Notes: generated by a model from the sequence alone, not told the origin. Counted from the first letter of the stretch, positions 1-10,009 are shown. The stretch: DNA of 64,000 nt from Urechis unicinctus (GCA_034190875.2 CM067355.1:33145309-33209308); one strand, 5' to 3'. Program-made: numbers and translations.

Positions 1-1030
1 AACAAGGCAGTGGATTATATTCTGTGTAGCTCGCTGTATATTCTGTGTAGCTCGCTGGTAACAAGGCAGTGGATTATATTCTGTGTAGCTCGCTGGTAAC
101 AAGGCAGTGGATTATATTCTGTGTAGCTCGCTGGTAACAAGGCAGTGGGTTATATTCTGTGTAGCTCGCTGGTAACAAGGCAGTGGATTATATTCTGTGT
201 AGCTCGCTGAGTAACAAGGCAGTGGATTATATTCTGTGTAGCTCGCTGGTAACAAGGCAGTGGATTATATTCTGTGTAGCACGCTATAACAAGGCAGTGG
301 ATTATATTCTGTGTAGCTCGCTGGTAACAAGGCAGTGGATTATATTCTGTGTAGCTCGCTGGTAACAAGGCAGTGGATTATATTCTGTGTAGCTCGCTGG
401 TATTATATTCTTCTGTTAAGCTCGCTGGTAACAAGGCAGTTATATTCTGTGTAGCTCACTGGTAGCAAGGCAGTGGATCATATTCTTTGTAGCACGCTAA
501 TAACAAGGCAGTGGATTATATTCTGTTAAGCTCGCTGGTAACAAGGCAGTGGATTATATTCTTCTGTGTAGCAGTGGCTGTAGCTAATAACGCTGGATTA
601 TACAAGGCAGTGGGTTATATTCTGTGTAGCTCGCTGGTAACAAGGCAGTGGATTATATTCTTTGTAGCTCGCTGATAACAAGACAGTGGATTAATATTCT
701 GTGTAGCTCGCTGGTAACAAGGCAGTGGGTTATATTCTGTGTAGCTCGCTGGTAACAAGGCAGTGGATTACAGTCTGTGTAGCTCGCTGATAACAAGGCA
801 GTGGATTATATTCTGTGTAGCTCGCTGGTAACAAGGCAGTAGATTACATTCTGTGTAGCTCGCTGGTAACAAGGCAGTGGATTACATTCTGTGTAGCTCG
901 CTGGTAACAAGGCAGTGGATTACATTCTGTGTAGCTCGCTGATAACAAGGCAGTGGATTATATTCTGTGTAGCTCGCTGATAACAAGGCAGTAGATTACA
1001 TTCTGTGTAGCTCGCTGATAACAAGTAAGT
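1..1030. repeat. 38-bp satellite array (truncated by window start)
   Basis: About 26 head-to-tail copies of a 38-bp unit containing acaaggcagtggattatatt then ctgtgtagctcgctgg. The period is visible from successive units starting at 61 and 99. Most copies differ by a few substitutions; several are shortened or have small insertions (around 400-440, 560-610). The array runs into the left edge, so its true length is unknown. Open frames inside it on both strands are by-products of the repeat and are not called as genes. Confidence 0.97.
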
Positions 1031-1312
1031 GGATAATATCCTATTTAGTTTGATCATACGGTACTGGGTGGTGATTTATAGTCAATTATTGCCTACAAAT
1101 ACTAGACTATGATTATTTCAAAAGACATTGGGCCCAAGTTCTTGGCCGTAGGATGAAGCACCATTTAGCAATTATTGCAGTTCCAGACAAATCGCTCATT
1201 GGAAATATTTCAATTACATCTAACCAAATAATGACAGAGGCTTCCTTTCGACAGACAGATACCATAATTTGTGTACGAACAAAACCTGTCCGTAATGTAA
1301 CGATAGACATAT

Positions 1313-1377
1313 ATATCGCTGGTAACAAGGCAGTGGTATGTTTATATTCTGTGTAGGAGCTCGCTGGTAACAAGGCT
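1313..1377. repeat. Orphan copies of the 38-bp satellite
   Basis: About one and a half units (cgctggtaacaaggcagtgg and a second cgctggtaacaaggc) lie 280 bp beyond the main array, separated by unrelated unique DNA. One copy carries a 3-bp insertion near agctcgctgg. This suggests the array was once longer, or that a unit was copied out. Confidence 0.9.
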
Positions 1378-2948
1378 TTGATATTTGTGTTTTCCCAAAA
1401 TATTAATTATAGGTAAGCAAGCAATAATGTCATCTGCACATTCACATGTTTACCTTTTCCAGCAAGCCTGTCATTGGCAGGTTAAGAGGGGTTCAAATAA
1501 ATTAACGCCATGTAGACATCGGTACTCGCTATTGTAACACATTAAATGGCTTTGTTTGTTTGTCGTTCATATCATTTGTCTCTGTAGATGCTCAACAATG
1601 TAGTTACACCGGTTACTATGGTAATTGGCAGTATTTCTTTTTCTCAAACATTTAGTGTGTTGTTGTTGCACGTTTGTTGAGCTATTTTGTTGAGAAAAAC
1701 AATTGCGCATTAAATATCACTTCCGACGCGGATATAGATTCCATAAGACAAAGCCAACATATATTAAAAAGATTCACTCATTTCTAGATTTTGCATGAAG
1801 ATATGTTTTACGACTGCTATGGACAACTGCACGATTTCTCATTCAAGAAACACCTAAAATCATGTCAATAAACAATTCAGTATACCAGTATGGGGCTGTT
1901 ACCGACAGCTACGCATAAGTTTATAATCGTGATACAGGATATAACTATGGAACTTTCCTGCCCATACAACATTTATCATCGCTGAAGACTCCGTAATGAG
2001 GGGCAAAATTGACAGACAAACATCCAGGCTTAAGTGGTAAACACGGTAAAATGACCCAAAAAGTCGGGGGTAGTATAACTTGCCGCCAGATACAGCCCCG
2101 ATGAGTCACGTATTTTGTACCACATTCATTACATAACTGTAAATTAACACATGTATCGTAGGGTTAATTACTCCTCAGCAAGTATATGGCCCAGTGAAAA
2201 GCACGTCCTGGGTTTTGTGAATGTGTTTTAGTGTAATACGGCAGGCAATTCAATTCATGCAACACTTATTTTATAGATGGATTGTCGCTATGTTATCCTC
2301 GTCGCTCATTAAGTGTTTTTGATGGCTTCATTCCCAGTATGAGAAACATTTTTCTATAACGGGAATGGTTTTTGTGATTGTTGGTCAACATATCCTAACA
2401 AGAGGCTGAACCTGCTTCAGCTGCCGTTTTCGATATGAAGTACGCGTCTCAAGCAAACTGCTAATAACACAATATTGCAACTCAGTGTGCAATTGAATAA
2501 ATTTCGAAAATATTTATATTTTCTTATAATTTGGAAGAAAAACGTACAATGCAAGCATAATGATTGGTGCCAAAAATGCCAATGCATCCATCCTCCCATA
2601 AGACACGTTAACAATGACGAAGTAAATAAATGTCTTGCTCGTACACGGGTAACCTGCCTCCTGGTACAGTCTTAATGAGTGTTATCATTTGTTGAATACA
2701 AAACAGCAGGATTAAGTGGTAATTGATTCCAGGTAAAAAGCATTACTCAGTAATATGGCTCGTTTTAGTCCTGTTCCATTGCACGCCAATCTGTTCAACT
2801 GTTAAAGATCATAAACACAATTTTTTTTAAAAGCGAAATTCGAAAGAATAAACTTCAATAATGGTATTCATATCAATAGCGGTTACTTTGGAGCACCCTA
2901 TTCCTTTAAAAAATGATTTTAAAGTGTTTGTTTTCGTCTTCCACTCGT
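1378..2948. other. Non-coding stretch with one dispersed repeat
   Basis: No credible gene seen. About 2115-2260 resembles 22370-22500 on the same strand: both have a ttacataactgt/atcacataactgt block, then ctc/ccc-cagca, a shared tggccca block, and an end resembling gtgtaatacgg/cgtataatg. Short open frames near 2417-2675 overlap on both strands and show no family features. Confidence 0.5.
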
Positions 2949-3113
2949 TGAACATCCCGCTCGGCAACGTTCGGAATTATTTGGCCCGTGACGTCACGTT
3001 CGCTGCTCTGTGCTCGCTGATCACGAATGTCAACAAGCTTCGCCATTGTTGTCGCGGCTCGTTGATGGTTTATGAAAAAGTCTTCACGGTTTGTTACACT
3101 CACAGTTTGGATT
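2949..3113 (+). promoter_or_regulatory. Promoter-like region upstream of the THAP gene, with a CRE
   Basis: GC- and CpG-rich relative to its surroundings. It holds a perfect palindromic cAMP-response element TGACGTCA at 2989-2996, just upstream of the THAP start at 3114. The sequence ccgctcggcaacg at about 2957-2969 nearly matches ccgctcgggcaacg in the GC-rich patch near 59.72 kb. Promoter function is inferred from position and composition. Confidence 0.5.
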
Positions 3114-3443
3114 ATGCCTTATTGTTGTGTCGGTTAAGTGTAGAAACGCCGAGAGGTCAGGTAAGAGTTTCTTTCGGTTCCCGAAAGACCGAAAAATGCA
3201 CAAGAATTGGATTGCAAAGGTGAAGAGGAAGGATTGGAAGCCGACCAAAACAACTCCTGTCATTTGCTCCGACCACTTTGAGAGGGACGCCTATGAAACG
3301 GACCCAGAGCTGCTCAGAAGTCTGGGCTTTTCTAAACAAACTAGGCTCCGCCAAGGTGCCTTGCCAACGATTTTAATTACATGGGTGTGAACCAGGATCG
3401 AGTAAAACGTCGAGGTGCCTTTGAGAAAAGACGACGTCAACAG
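3114..3443 (+). CDS. THAP domain exon (C2CH zinc finger)
   Basis: This exon encodes a nearly complete THAP domain, a sequence-specific DNA-binding fold found in transposases and host transcription factors. Zinc ligands: a Cys in the MPYCC start, Cys in KCRN, and Cys and His in CSDHF. Invariant Pro and Trp are present (FRFPKD, NWIAKV). It ends with the basic stretch KRRGAFEKRRRQQ at a strong donor. The ATG at 3114 is chosen because THAP proteins begin Met-Pro about four residues before the first Cys. The frame breaks near 3133 (net loss of two bases or gain of one) and again in TTTT at 3371-3374, where one added T would lead into FNYMGVNQD without a stop. Confidence 0.88.
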
Positions 3444-4205
3444 GTAAGATAGCTAGGACCATTCAATTTTTATTCCCAGTCATGGTTGTGCCTTTGTGTT
3501 TGATTGACAGCAAAATTTATTTCTTATATGAATAATCATACGACCCAAATGACATGGCCGTGTTAAGGCTAAGGCATCACTGATGAAGAAAGGCCCCATG
3601 AGCATGGCTCAATAACTGGTGTTTCAATGTGATCTCAAAATGCTTGCCTGTTTATTGTTTAGGGATTTGGATACACTACATACTGTGTTTAATTGGTCCA
3701 TTTACACGAGGAGTACTACTGATGTCATAGGACAAATTAGACAGTCTGTATATAGAAGTATATTGATATAGGTGATTTTGATCCCTATTTTGGGAAATAT
3801 CATTGGTGTACAACTGGTCGACACTGAAACACATGATGCCTCTGTTTGTAGGTGCTGCATGAAATGTTAACTGGAGCTGAGATGCTTGATGCCTCCAGTG
3901 AAAGTGAAAACGAGATGACAGGTGTGCTCGAGATAGAGGCCAGCTCAACTGAACCGGTAGAGGGCTCCCACAAATCGTTTGGAGTTCAAACATGTTTGCT
4001 TGTAGGTATATTGAGTCACCTGGATGTCTATATTCGACATGGAAAGTGACGAGGATGATATGGATGAACATGCAGTGCACCAGGAAATGTAAGTGATAGT
4101 TTACTTTGAAAATACTCCTGTAAACAGTGGAATTGTATTGCATACTTATAAAAATCAGTGCTCTCTCATAAGCATAATAAAGCACCTACAACTTTGGTTT
4201 TATAG

Positions 4206-4373
4206 AGGCATTGAGCTGGAGGATGGCCCTGGTCGTGAACAGCAAACACCTTCTGAAAGACATTGGCAGATTATCTCCGTCTGAGCAGACTTCCAGTTTA
4301 GAATCTTTCCACAAGGTGGTGATCTTCTTTGCACCCAAGAGTGTACACTTTCCCTTGCCACCATGGAAGCAAG
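4206..4373 (+). CDS. Transposase C-terminal exon 1 (LLKD...FHK...FAPK)
   Basis: Acceptor tttatag and donor AAG|GTAATT bound it. The useful frame begins ALSWRMALVV and runs through LLKDIGRLSPSEQTSSLESF to FAPKSVHF. The family next has a short segment ending in M-[EI]-A-R. Here the frame is off by one at TTT-CCC (4349-4354); one extra T gives HFSLATMEAR, which fits. The exon needs one base from an upstream exon, while the preceding acidic exon would supply two, supporting loss of the intervening exons. Confidence 0.8.
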
Positions 4374-4549
4374 GTAATTTAATTGAGCTTTGCTGTGACT
4401 GTAGTGTGGTATATATTGCAAATACCTGATCTAAAACATGGGTTTATGTTGGTGCTTATAAAGTTATGAGATTCTGGTGTATTGTGAGCTCACATAGGGC
4501 ATACCAGACCACCAGGCTATATCTGCTACTGTTGGTGCTTTACTTCCAG

Positions 4550-4698
4550 ATTACTCCTTGCAGTTTTGCATTTTAATGAAAACTCCAATAGAGCTCGGGC
4601 AGTCACTCAACAAGGCCAGGCACAATGGGGAGTGTCCTTTCCAAAGTCCAGACAGGGGGATCCAGTGGTGAAGCCTGTCAAAGTTCCCATCACTTTTG
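4550..4698 (+). CDS. Transposase C-terminal exon 2 (LHFNENSNR)
   Basis: Acceptor tacttccag places the start at 4550 and keeps phase with the previous exon, giving R-L-L-L-A-V then LHFNENSNRARAV, the most diagnostic motif of this region. It continues with WGVSFPKSRQGDPVVKPVKV and ends at a G before gttggt, in phase with the next exon. A second AG at 4560-4561 (ccttgcag) would lose LLLAV and break the frame, so 4550 is preferred. This exon is intact. Confidence 0.85.
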
Positions 4699-4903
4699 GT
4701 TGGTATATATCACAGGATTTGTTGTTCAATATATGTAAATATGAGTTAAACAATAATGTAATGCTGGCATTTATTAAGATAAATTTATTATGAGTCTCCG
4801 CCGTGCCTATAGGGTAATTATACTGGCACAAAAGACCAAACATTCCATTTAATGATTCAAAGACTATTTATTACTAATCTTTTATTAACTGGTTATGTTT
4901 CAG

Positions 4904-5123
4904 ATTATGTTGACAACCTCATTACTGAAGTGTTTTTGCTTCGTGAGAAATATCCCAGTTACAGACTGGCGAAAGTTCTTTCGGCGGAAAGGAGTGATCC
5001 ACCCCTATTGCTGCTCAATTTGAAAAGCCAGCAAAGGACATTCTTATGGGAGCACACCGATGCCATGCCGCTTCAATCATGCAAAGAAAATCTACTCAGC
5101 TACTTTCTAGGTATCCTCTGTAA
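4904..5123 (+). CDS. Transposase C-terminal final exon
   Basis: Acceptor atgtttcag at 4903. Split codon G|AT gives DYVDNLITEVFLLREKYP, matching the Y-V-D-x-L-[ILM] motif that follows the FPK segment in relatives. The frame breaks in CCCC at 5002-5005: one more C gives DPPPIAAQFEKPAKD and then LMGAHRCHAASI, ending at TAA 5121-5123. Without it the reading drifts into an unrelated frame. A donor-like GTATCC occurs at 5111, but the unspliced frame stops four codons later and is the simpler reading. Confidence 0.8.
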
Positions 5124-5375
5124 AGGCCCTCTGGATCTAGGAATGTAGATCTTATTTTGTTTAAGACACATGATGGCAATACTTTTCTGTTATGTCTACC
5201 TAATCTGTGCCACACCCAGTAGATGAAACAGCGATAGGCCAAATATCTGAATAACCTGGAGCAAAAAAGAATTGATTATTTCTTAGGGAAATATGAAAAT
5301 AATGTTTTTTTTAACTCTTTTTATTTTGGTCAACTATGTACTCCAGATATAAATGTGTGGTTTTGTTGTTTGTTG

Positions 5376-5712
5376 TCATGTAGCACTGAACGTGATTACC
5401 AAATGTATTGCACACATGGACACTTGGAATACACATTGTCTATGTCCAGAAGTGGCTGTGTGTCTTATATGTGCTTCAATAAAGGCATAACTAAACTCAA
5501 TTGTGTTAACTTCATCCCCTATATGTCCATCTATCTGTATGTACTCGAATTTGGATGCAAGCAGGACATTACGGTCGAAACAGTTTGACTTGAACCCTGG
5601 ATGTTCGGTCATTCATGGCCACTCTTCTATTGTTGCCAGAGTCTTCGGGTAATTTTGACAACAAACACATTCCCGCAATGTGGTCATCTGATCGCAGTTG
5701 TTACAGCTACAC
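5376..5712 (-). CDS. P2X7-like gene exon 2 (zinc-binding ballast domain)
   Basis: Reads (W)CSCNNCDQMTTLRECVCC, a linker ending EEWP, TGA, then MTEHPGFKSNCF, DGHIGDE and a C-terminal part with CVFQVSMCAIH, ending in TGA at 5378-5376. The frame is uninterrupted on both sides of the TGA (5615-5613) and the same frame carries family motifs on both sides, so this is a point nonsense change or recoded codon, not a frameshift. Confidence 0.78.
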
Positions 5713-6114
5713 CTGAAAGGTTGCCCAAATCAAGCTTTCCATTTTTAATTCCATGTTAGATCATTCACATAACAAAAGCTGACCCAGCAGTCCATGTTTG
5801 TCCATGATTCACAAATTCTTCTGAGCATTCTGACTTTATTTGTGAGCAAAAGAGTAGACTTAGTCTTTTAAATAAACACTGATGAGAGATATATTAACAG
5901 GACGTCTAAATTCTGAAAGGGGCCAGTTCTCAGGCACCCAAGTCAATTATGTGATCATACATGTCACTATCGCTCGGGGAAAGCGCTGGGTGAATTTATT
6001 GACTTGGGTGTGTGGCCAGATAGACAGATAGACCCATTACACGGAATTGTTATTTCTACCTATACTAATCCATTTCGATATTTAGACTAATAGAGACGAA
6101 AAATTTCTACCCAC

Positions 6115-6311
6115 CACACTTCCACTGGCCTGAAAGTCAAAGCGTCTTTACTGCATTCATTTTCCGAGTCGGAATCCGTTTCTGAGCTCTCAACATCATT
6201 ATCTGACTCGGTTGCTATTCGCAATCGTGTGGTCTCAAATAAATACCAATGGACATCATAAGTCCTCATTTCACATAATGAGGCTTCATAATCTTCATCT
6301 GATGACGACAT
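6115..6311 (-). CDS. P2X7-like gene exon 1 (acidic N-terminus)
   Basis: Sixty-five codons plus two bases from ATG 6311 to donor GTGGGT. The residues are low-complexity acidic: SDNDVESSETDSDSENE. The start is chosen over upstream in-frame non-ATG codons because it is the first ATG and is followed by the acidic start typical of the family. The donor is chosen because only it restores W-C-S-C across the intron; the alternative GTAGAA three bases on would give an immediate stop. Confidence 0.72.
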
Positions 6312-6466
6312 GTTAATAGATACCAATCAGTAGAAAGGAAAGTTGCAGGGAAAAAATCGCGGATCGTATAATTTTTCTCAGCTTCCGAAATACCACCTTC
6401 GAATTTGTTTTGGGACGAGCCGCAAAACGTCACGCGACCTGCCTCCTAGCGACCAACTGGTGCAAA
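6312..6466. promoter_or_regulatory. GC-rich, possibly bidirectional promoter of the P2X7-like gene
   Basis: CpG-rich segment with cgtcacgcgacctgcctcc and the X-box-like half tagcgaccaac, immediately 5' of the minus-strand start at 6311. On the plus strand a 35-codon ORF begins with ATG 6467 (MDSGNSIGIK) and stops at 6572-6574. Divergent transcription is inferred from layout only. Confidence 0.4.
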
Positions 6467-6574
6467 ATGGACTCAGGGAATTCAATCGGAATTAAACCCG
6501 AGCACCACATTCTCAGCGGATTTATGTCCACAATACTTGAGAGAATGTCAAATTATCTACCGTGGTCAGATTAA

Positions 6575-8559
6575 AAAATATTTTCCTACGTTTTGAAACA
6601 TAAAAATCGGATATGTCAAAAAACGTTAGTTTTGATCTTTAAATATAAGTTTGGCGTGTAATATCAGTAGAGTATTCGCTCATGTCATCGTGCCTAGATT
6701 TACTAACCACAAGCACGTTGTAATTAAAAGTAAATTCCGTGTACTCGGGGTATTGTTATTATTAGAGAAGATGCGAGATACATATAAATTAGTAATTCCA
6801 TCTCAATTTGAATTTCATCCAGATGCTTCTGGTGATGAACACCTGCACCAAAGCCAGCCATCATATAATCAAAAGTTATGGTCCCTGATATGCGCTGCGC
6901 AGCTATTCAGAATAAAGTGTAACAATTGTATTATAAATACTTTAAGGAGCAGATATCATACAACCACTGATTCAAACAACGACCAAAGCAGACAAGCTTT
7001 GATAAGCTATGGCATGGTTGAATGATTGTATGTGTGGTCATTGTTTTTATCATCTCAACATACATTTCTATCGTGATATTAGTAAGCCTAATCTCCCAGC
7101 TGAAGTGATTTGAAAATAAACAAGTTAAATTAAGATAAAATAATACAATAATTATTTGATTGTAAGGATATTTTTTGTTCATATAAATCTATTTGATCCT
7201 GTCATTAAAAAGTTCAACATAACACACCAAAATATGGTCAATAAATGAAAAATGCTGATTAAACGGCCCAAACATTTAGACGCAGGGGACAGGTAGATAT
7301 ATATAGCTGTGTTATTAATTGTGCTCGATTCTAACCGTTAATCCACAATACCCATCACTTATAAATGGGAAACGTAACACATGTTTAGCACAGGTCACGA
7401 CGTTACGCTAGTCCTACTTATCCTCGTATTGTGCACACGCAATATCGTGTGCATTAAAAAGTATGCAACTGACAAATCAATAACCCCATAAATAAGTAAA
7501 TGATTAAAAATAAGGGATTGTAATTTTTATTTACCTTTCATTTGGTTCTTTATTTGCTTAATATCATACGAGATTTTTCAATCTGAGGTAGCATAGCGCA
7601 TTGACTCCGTCCGCCATCATTCTTAGTCTCAGCAGCATGAAATACTATTCTCACGTTCATGCCTTCACCATTGATCGCATTAATGTAAATGTAAGTAAAA
7701 TGAAATTATATAGTGACGAAGACCAAAACTAATTATTTTGTGTTATTGATTCGTGGCAGACTAGACTAATTATTTGATTTTGCTAATACAAAGACAATGG
7801 GCTTTCGCCCGATCGCAGCAGCGCACGAAGTTAATGCATGCCGCCATAGAATAACGAGCGAGTAGAGAGGGTTATTCGGTCGTTATTGTGTCTACACGAC
7901 TTTGTAAATGAACCTGAACTGTTGGTTAGACTGTCGATTTGATTTAAGTAAGCGTGAACAGATTACTAAGACACCGGTGGCATATTCACGAGGGGGCTGT
8001 ATGTGTTGCCGGGTCATAACAAACTCATTAAACGCAGACAAGTCAATTAAGAATGAGCGATATATCATGAGGCTTTGTTTGACTGGGAAATGTTGTTGGC
8101 TGGGTTGGGTTTAGCCCCGATCGCCTGGTGATATACATATACACCCAGACGTACTGTAGGGCTAGGTTGAGTAAGGTTAGGTTGTAAGAAGGCATCACTT
8201 TTTGGTAGTTGACATGGTCACATGTATTGCTATAAACATAGAACTAAATCATTGATCTTGTTATTGAGTAGAGTTTCTAATTTTAGCAAGATAACACATA
8301 AACTTAACTCTGGTATATAATTTTTACAGATTGGTAGCTATTTATACAGAAATATACATATAACTGCAGCTGCAGAAGTTGGTGCAGATTGGTGGAATGG
8401 ATCTCAAGGATATGGTCAATGATATGACAAGCAGGTACAAGTCTTCCATATAAGATTTTCTCATGAGACAATGAATCATTTATTCAGAATATATGACAAG
8501 ATATTAGAGTGGATGTTGCAAAAGTGGTTGGTTGAATGATAATTGCATGATTCTCATAT
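6575..8559. other. AT-rich stretch without a recognisable gene
   Basis: About 7010-7150 resembles 24130-24290 on the same strand (shared ctcagctgatgtgattggaa-type block and a following aataaacaa/aataagcaa). A 68-codon Cys-containing ORF at 7908-8114 (GGCMCCRVIT) and a 124-codon ORF at 6651-7025 have no motif or splice context that I recognise and may be chance. Confidence 0.45.
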
Positions 8560-8771
8560 GATCTTCTTCCCCTCTTGGGGAAACAACGTGGGAATCATAG
8601 ACACAGCTTATACGATCCTCTTCCTCTGTCGGGGAAACAACGTTGGATCCATAGACACAGCTTATATGATCCTCTTCCACTCTCCGTGAAACAACGTGGG
8701 ATTCATAGACACAGCTTATATGATCCTCTTCCCCTCTCGGGGAAACAACGTGGGATTCATAGACACAGCTT
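8560..8771. repeat. 54-bp minisatellite, four copies
   Basis: Units start at 8560, 8614, 8668 and 8722, each containing ctc-ggggaaacaacgtggga and catagacacagctt. The 54-bp length keeps an open frame with an 18-residue repeat (GKQRGIHRHSLYDPLPLS-like), but nothing outside the repeat supports a protein. The last unit is 5 bp short. Confidence 0.95.
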
Positions 8772-9474
8772 TATGCAAGTTGATTATTGGTATGAATCAA
8801 CATAATGAATTAATGCTCACCTAAATGTTAAACCCATATTTTCTTTCCATTTTGCTAATATTGAAATATCTACGTAGAATACGCGTATTATCCACATGGT
8901 CTCTCTACGTGTTTCAACGTAGATTCCACGTGCTGTGCCCACTGTGGGAATACTATTCGTCTAGAATTTCTACAGCAGATTATACGTAGCAGCATTATCC
9001 TCTGCTGTTTTGAACACACGCAAGTGACACAACATTTTTTTGCGATCATAGAAACATTGCGGTCTTTGCTTTCCGGTTGGTATAACTTATAGATGTTTCT
9101 TGGAGACGAGAGGAAATAGAAGTTTCCATTAGTGAGTGTTCTCCGTTCTGTTATGCATTGGTGAACTCAACAAAACATTATATTACTTTCATTTCAACCG
9201 GCATGGATATAGTCACTGCAATGATACCACTACTCTACAAAGAACAATCTTCAACCCTAAGGCTAATCCTAAAATCTCATGGAAGGTAACGTAAATTCCA
9301 AGAAATATTGAGATGTTATAATATTAGGGAATGTCAACAAAGGTACGTTCTTAGCATCACCGTTATTTCCCTGCTACTTGGTGCGCGACAACTATAGATA
9401 ACCGAACAAGACAATGGGTGTTGTGGTGTCAATCCTATCTTCGCAATAAGCTATTTCAAGGAGATTTTAAACCG
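8772..9474. other. No gene seen
   Basis: Unique-looking sequence with a short imperfect repeat of the acgtagaatacg / acgtagattccacg type at 8870-8930. No domain, tRNA or repeat family recognised. Confidence 0.4.
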
Positions 9475-9740
9475 CCAGTTACCCACTCTATGGGGGTAGC
9501 AGCCTATTTTATGCGTACAGTGGAGATATTGCGCAATCGTAATTGAAGGGTATCATTCATCAGCGCGAGGATGGTTCTCGAAGCGGATACAATGGTCGCA
9601 TACTGTGGCGATATTTGGTTATTTCTAGGAATGGAAGTTGCATATAATGGCGTCACTGATTGCATAATATGCCCTTTTCTACTGCATCATGTCATGCATA
9701 ATTCGTACGGCCTGTATTTTTCCATTGACTCGATTCAATA
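9475..9740 (+). repeat. Dispersed repeat, copy A (copy B at 57840-58120)
   Basis: Shares with 57840-58120, in the same orientation, blocks such as gatatttggttatttctagg / gatatttcgagatttctggg, catataatggcgtcact / catataatggcttcacg, tgattgcataatatgcc, and acggcctgt. Apparent similarity about 70% by eye. No terminal repeats or coding capacity seen. Confidence 0.7.
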
Positions 9741-10009
9741 ATGAATACCTCCAAAAGTCACCTCCTTTACGTAGCTCCGGTCGAACGGTAATATAATATA
9801 ACGGTAACTCCTTCAGCATTTTCCGTGCGTCCACGAAAACGCGCTTGGCTAAAGTGCTGCATAACACATCTAGAAAATAACATATATCAAGAGCCTGTAC
9901 AAAAAAAAGTCCTAACGCACCAAAAAACTTACCCTCACTCGACGCTATTCTTCAAGAAATGGCATCTATATATATCATTTCAGTAAAATCGCGATATGAT
10001 GACCGCCAT

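Larger units (their letters stand above)
3114..5123 (+). pseudogene. THAP zinc-finger / transposase-tail gene, frameshifted and lacking its core
   Basis: Five exon-like blocks. Block 1 (3114-3443) is a THAP DNA-binding domain: start MPYCC, then KCRN, FRFPKD, NWIAKV, ICSDHF (the C-x2-H pair) and GALPTI (the AVPTIF box), ending at donor CAG|GTAAGA. Block 2 (from 3852, phase 0) is acidic and Ser/Glu-rich and contains FGVQT; an acidic segment MESDEDDMDEH follows in another frame and ends at donor AT|GTAAGT (4088). Block 3 (4206-4373) has LLKDIGRLSP, SSLESFHK and FAPKSVHF. Block 4 (4550-4698) has LHFNENSNR. Block 5 (4904-5123) has DYVDNLI and, after a frameshift, FEKPAKDILMGAH. Blocks 3-5 match the conserved C-terminal region of THAP/transposase-like proteins that are multi-copy in invertebrates and fish. 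Junctions 3/4 and 4/5 keep phase; 2/3 does not. The central catalytic region expected between blocks 2 and 3 is absent, with only a 117-bp gap there. Four small frameshifts occur near 3133, 3371, 4350 and 5003. This is either a decayed gene or one damaged by assembly error plus an internal deletion. Confidence 0.85.
5376..6311 (-). pseudogene. P2X7-like C-terminal (ballast) domain gene, nonsense at a conserved Cys
   Basis: Two exons. Exon 1 (6311-6115) starts ATG at 6311 (MSSSDEDYE), has YLFE, a short form of the P-Y-x-[FY]-E-P element usual near the start of these proteins, then an acidic Ser/Asp/Glu tract, ending in donor TG|GTGGGT. Exon 2 (5712-5376) follows acceptor ctttcag. The splice rebuilds VWCSCNNC, and the sequence continues MTTLRECVCC then, after a TGA, MTEHPGF. 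This C-x-C-x2-C ... E-C-x-C-C ... TEHPGF pattern is the zinc-binding cytoplasmic ballast domain of the P2X7 receptor, which also exists as stand-alone intracellular proteins in many invertebrates. No P2X channel or membrane segment is present. The C-terminal part (GHRQCVFQVSMCAI) is shorter and more divergent than usual. TGA at 5615-5613 sits where relatives have Cys before [MI]-T-E-H-P-G-F. The gene converges on the THAP gene, with 252 bp between stops. Confidence 0.78.

Noticed and set aside
183..365. Open frames within the 38-bp satellite, both strands
   Set aside because: Created by the repeat itself; no stop-free frame persists across the whole array and no gene features.
3676..4185. 169-codon minus-strand ORF opposite the THAP acidic exon
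   Set aside because: Shadow of the plus-strand exon and introns; no domain, and the plus strand has splice sites and recognised neighbours.
5355..5588. Plus-strand ORF and apparent last exon of the THAP gene after tgtcatgtag
   Set aside because: This is the antisense of the P2X7-like exon 2, whose minus-strand frame carries family motifs.
8560..8771. CRISPR-like array (repeat with spacers)
   Set aside because: Units are contiguous and diverge throughout; no constant-repeat/unique-spacer structure, and the window is eukaryotic.
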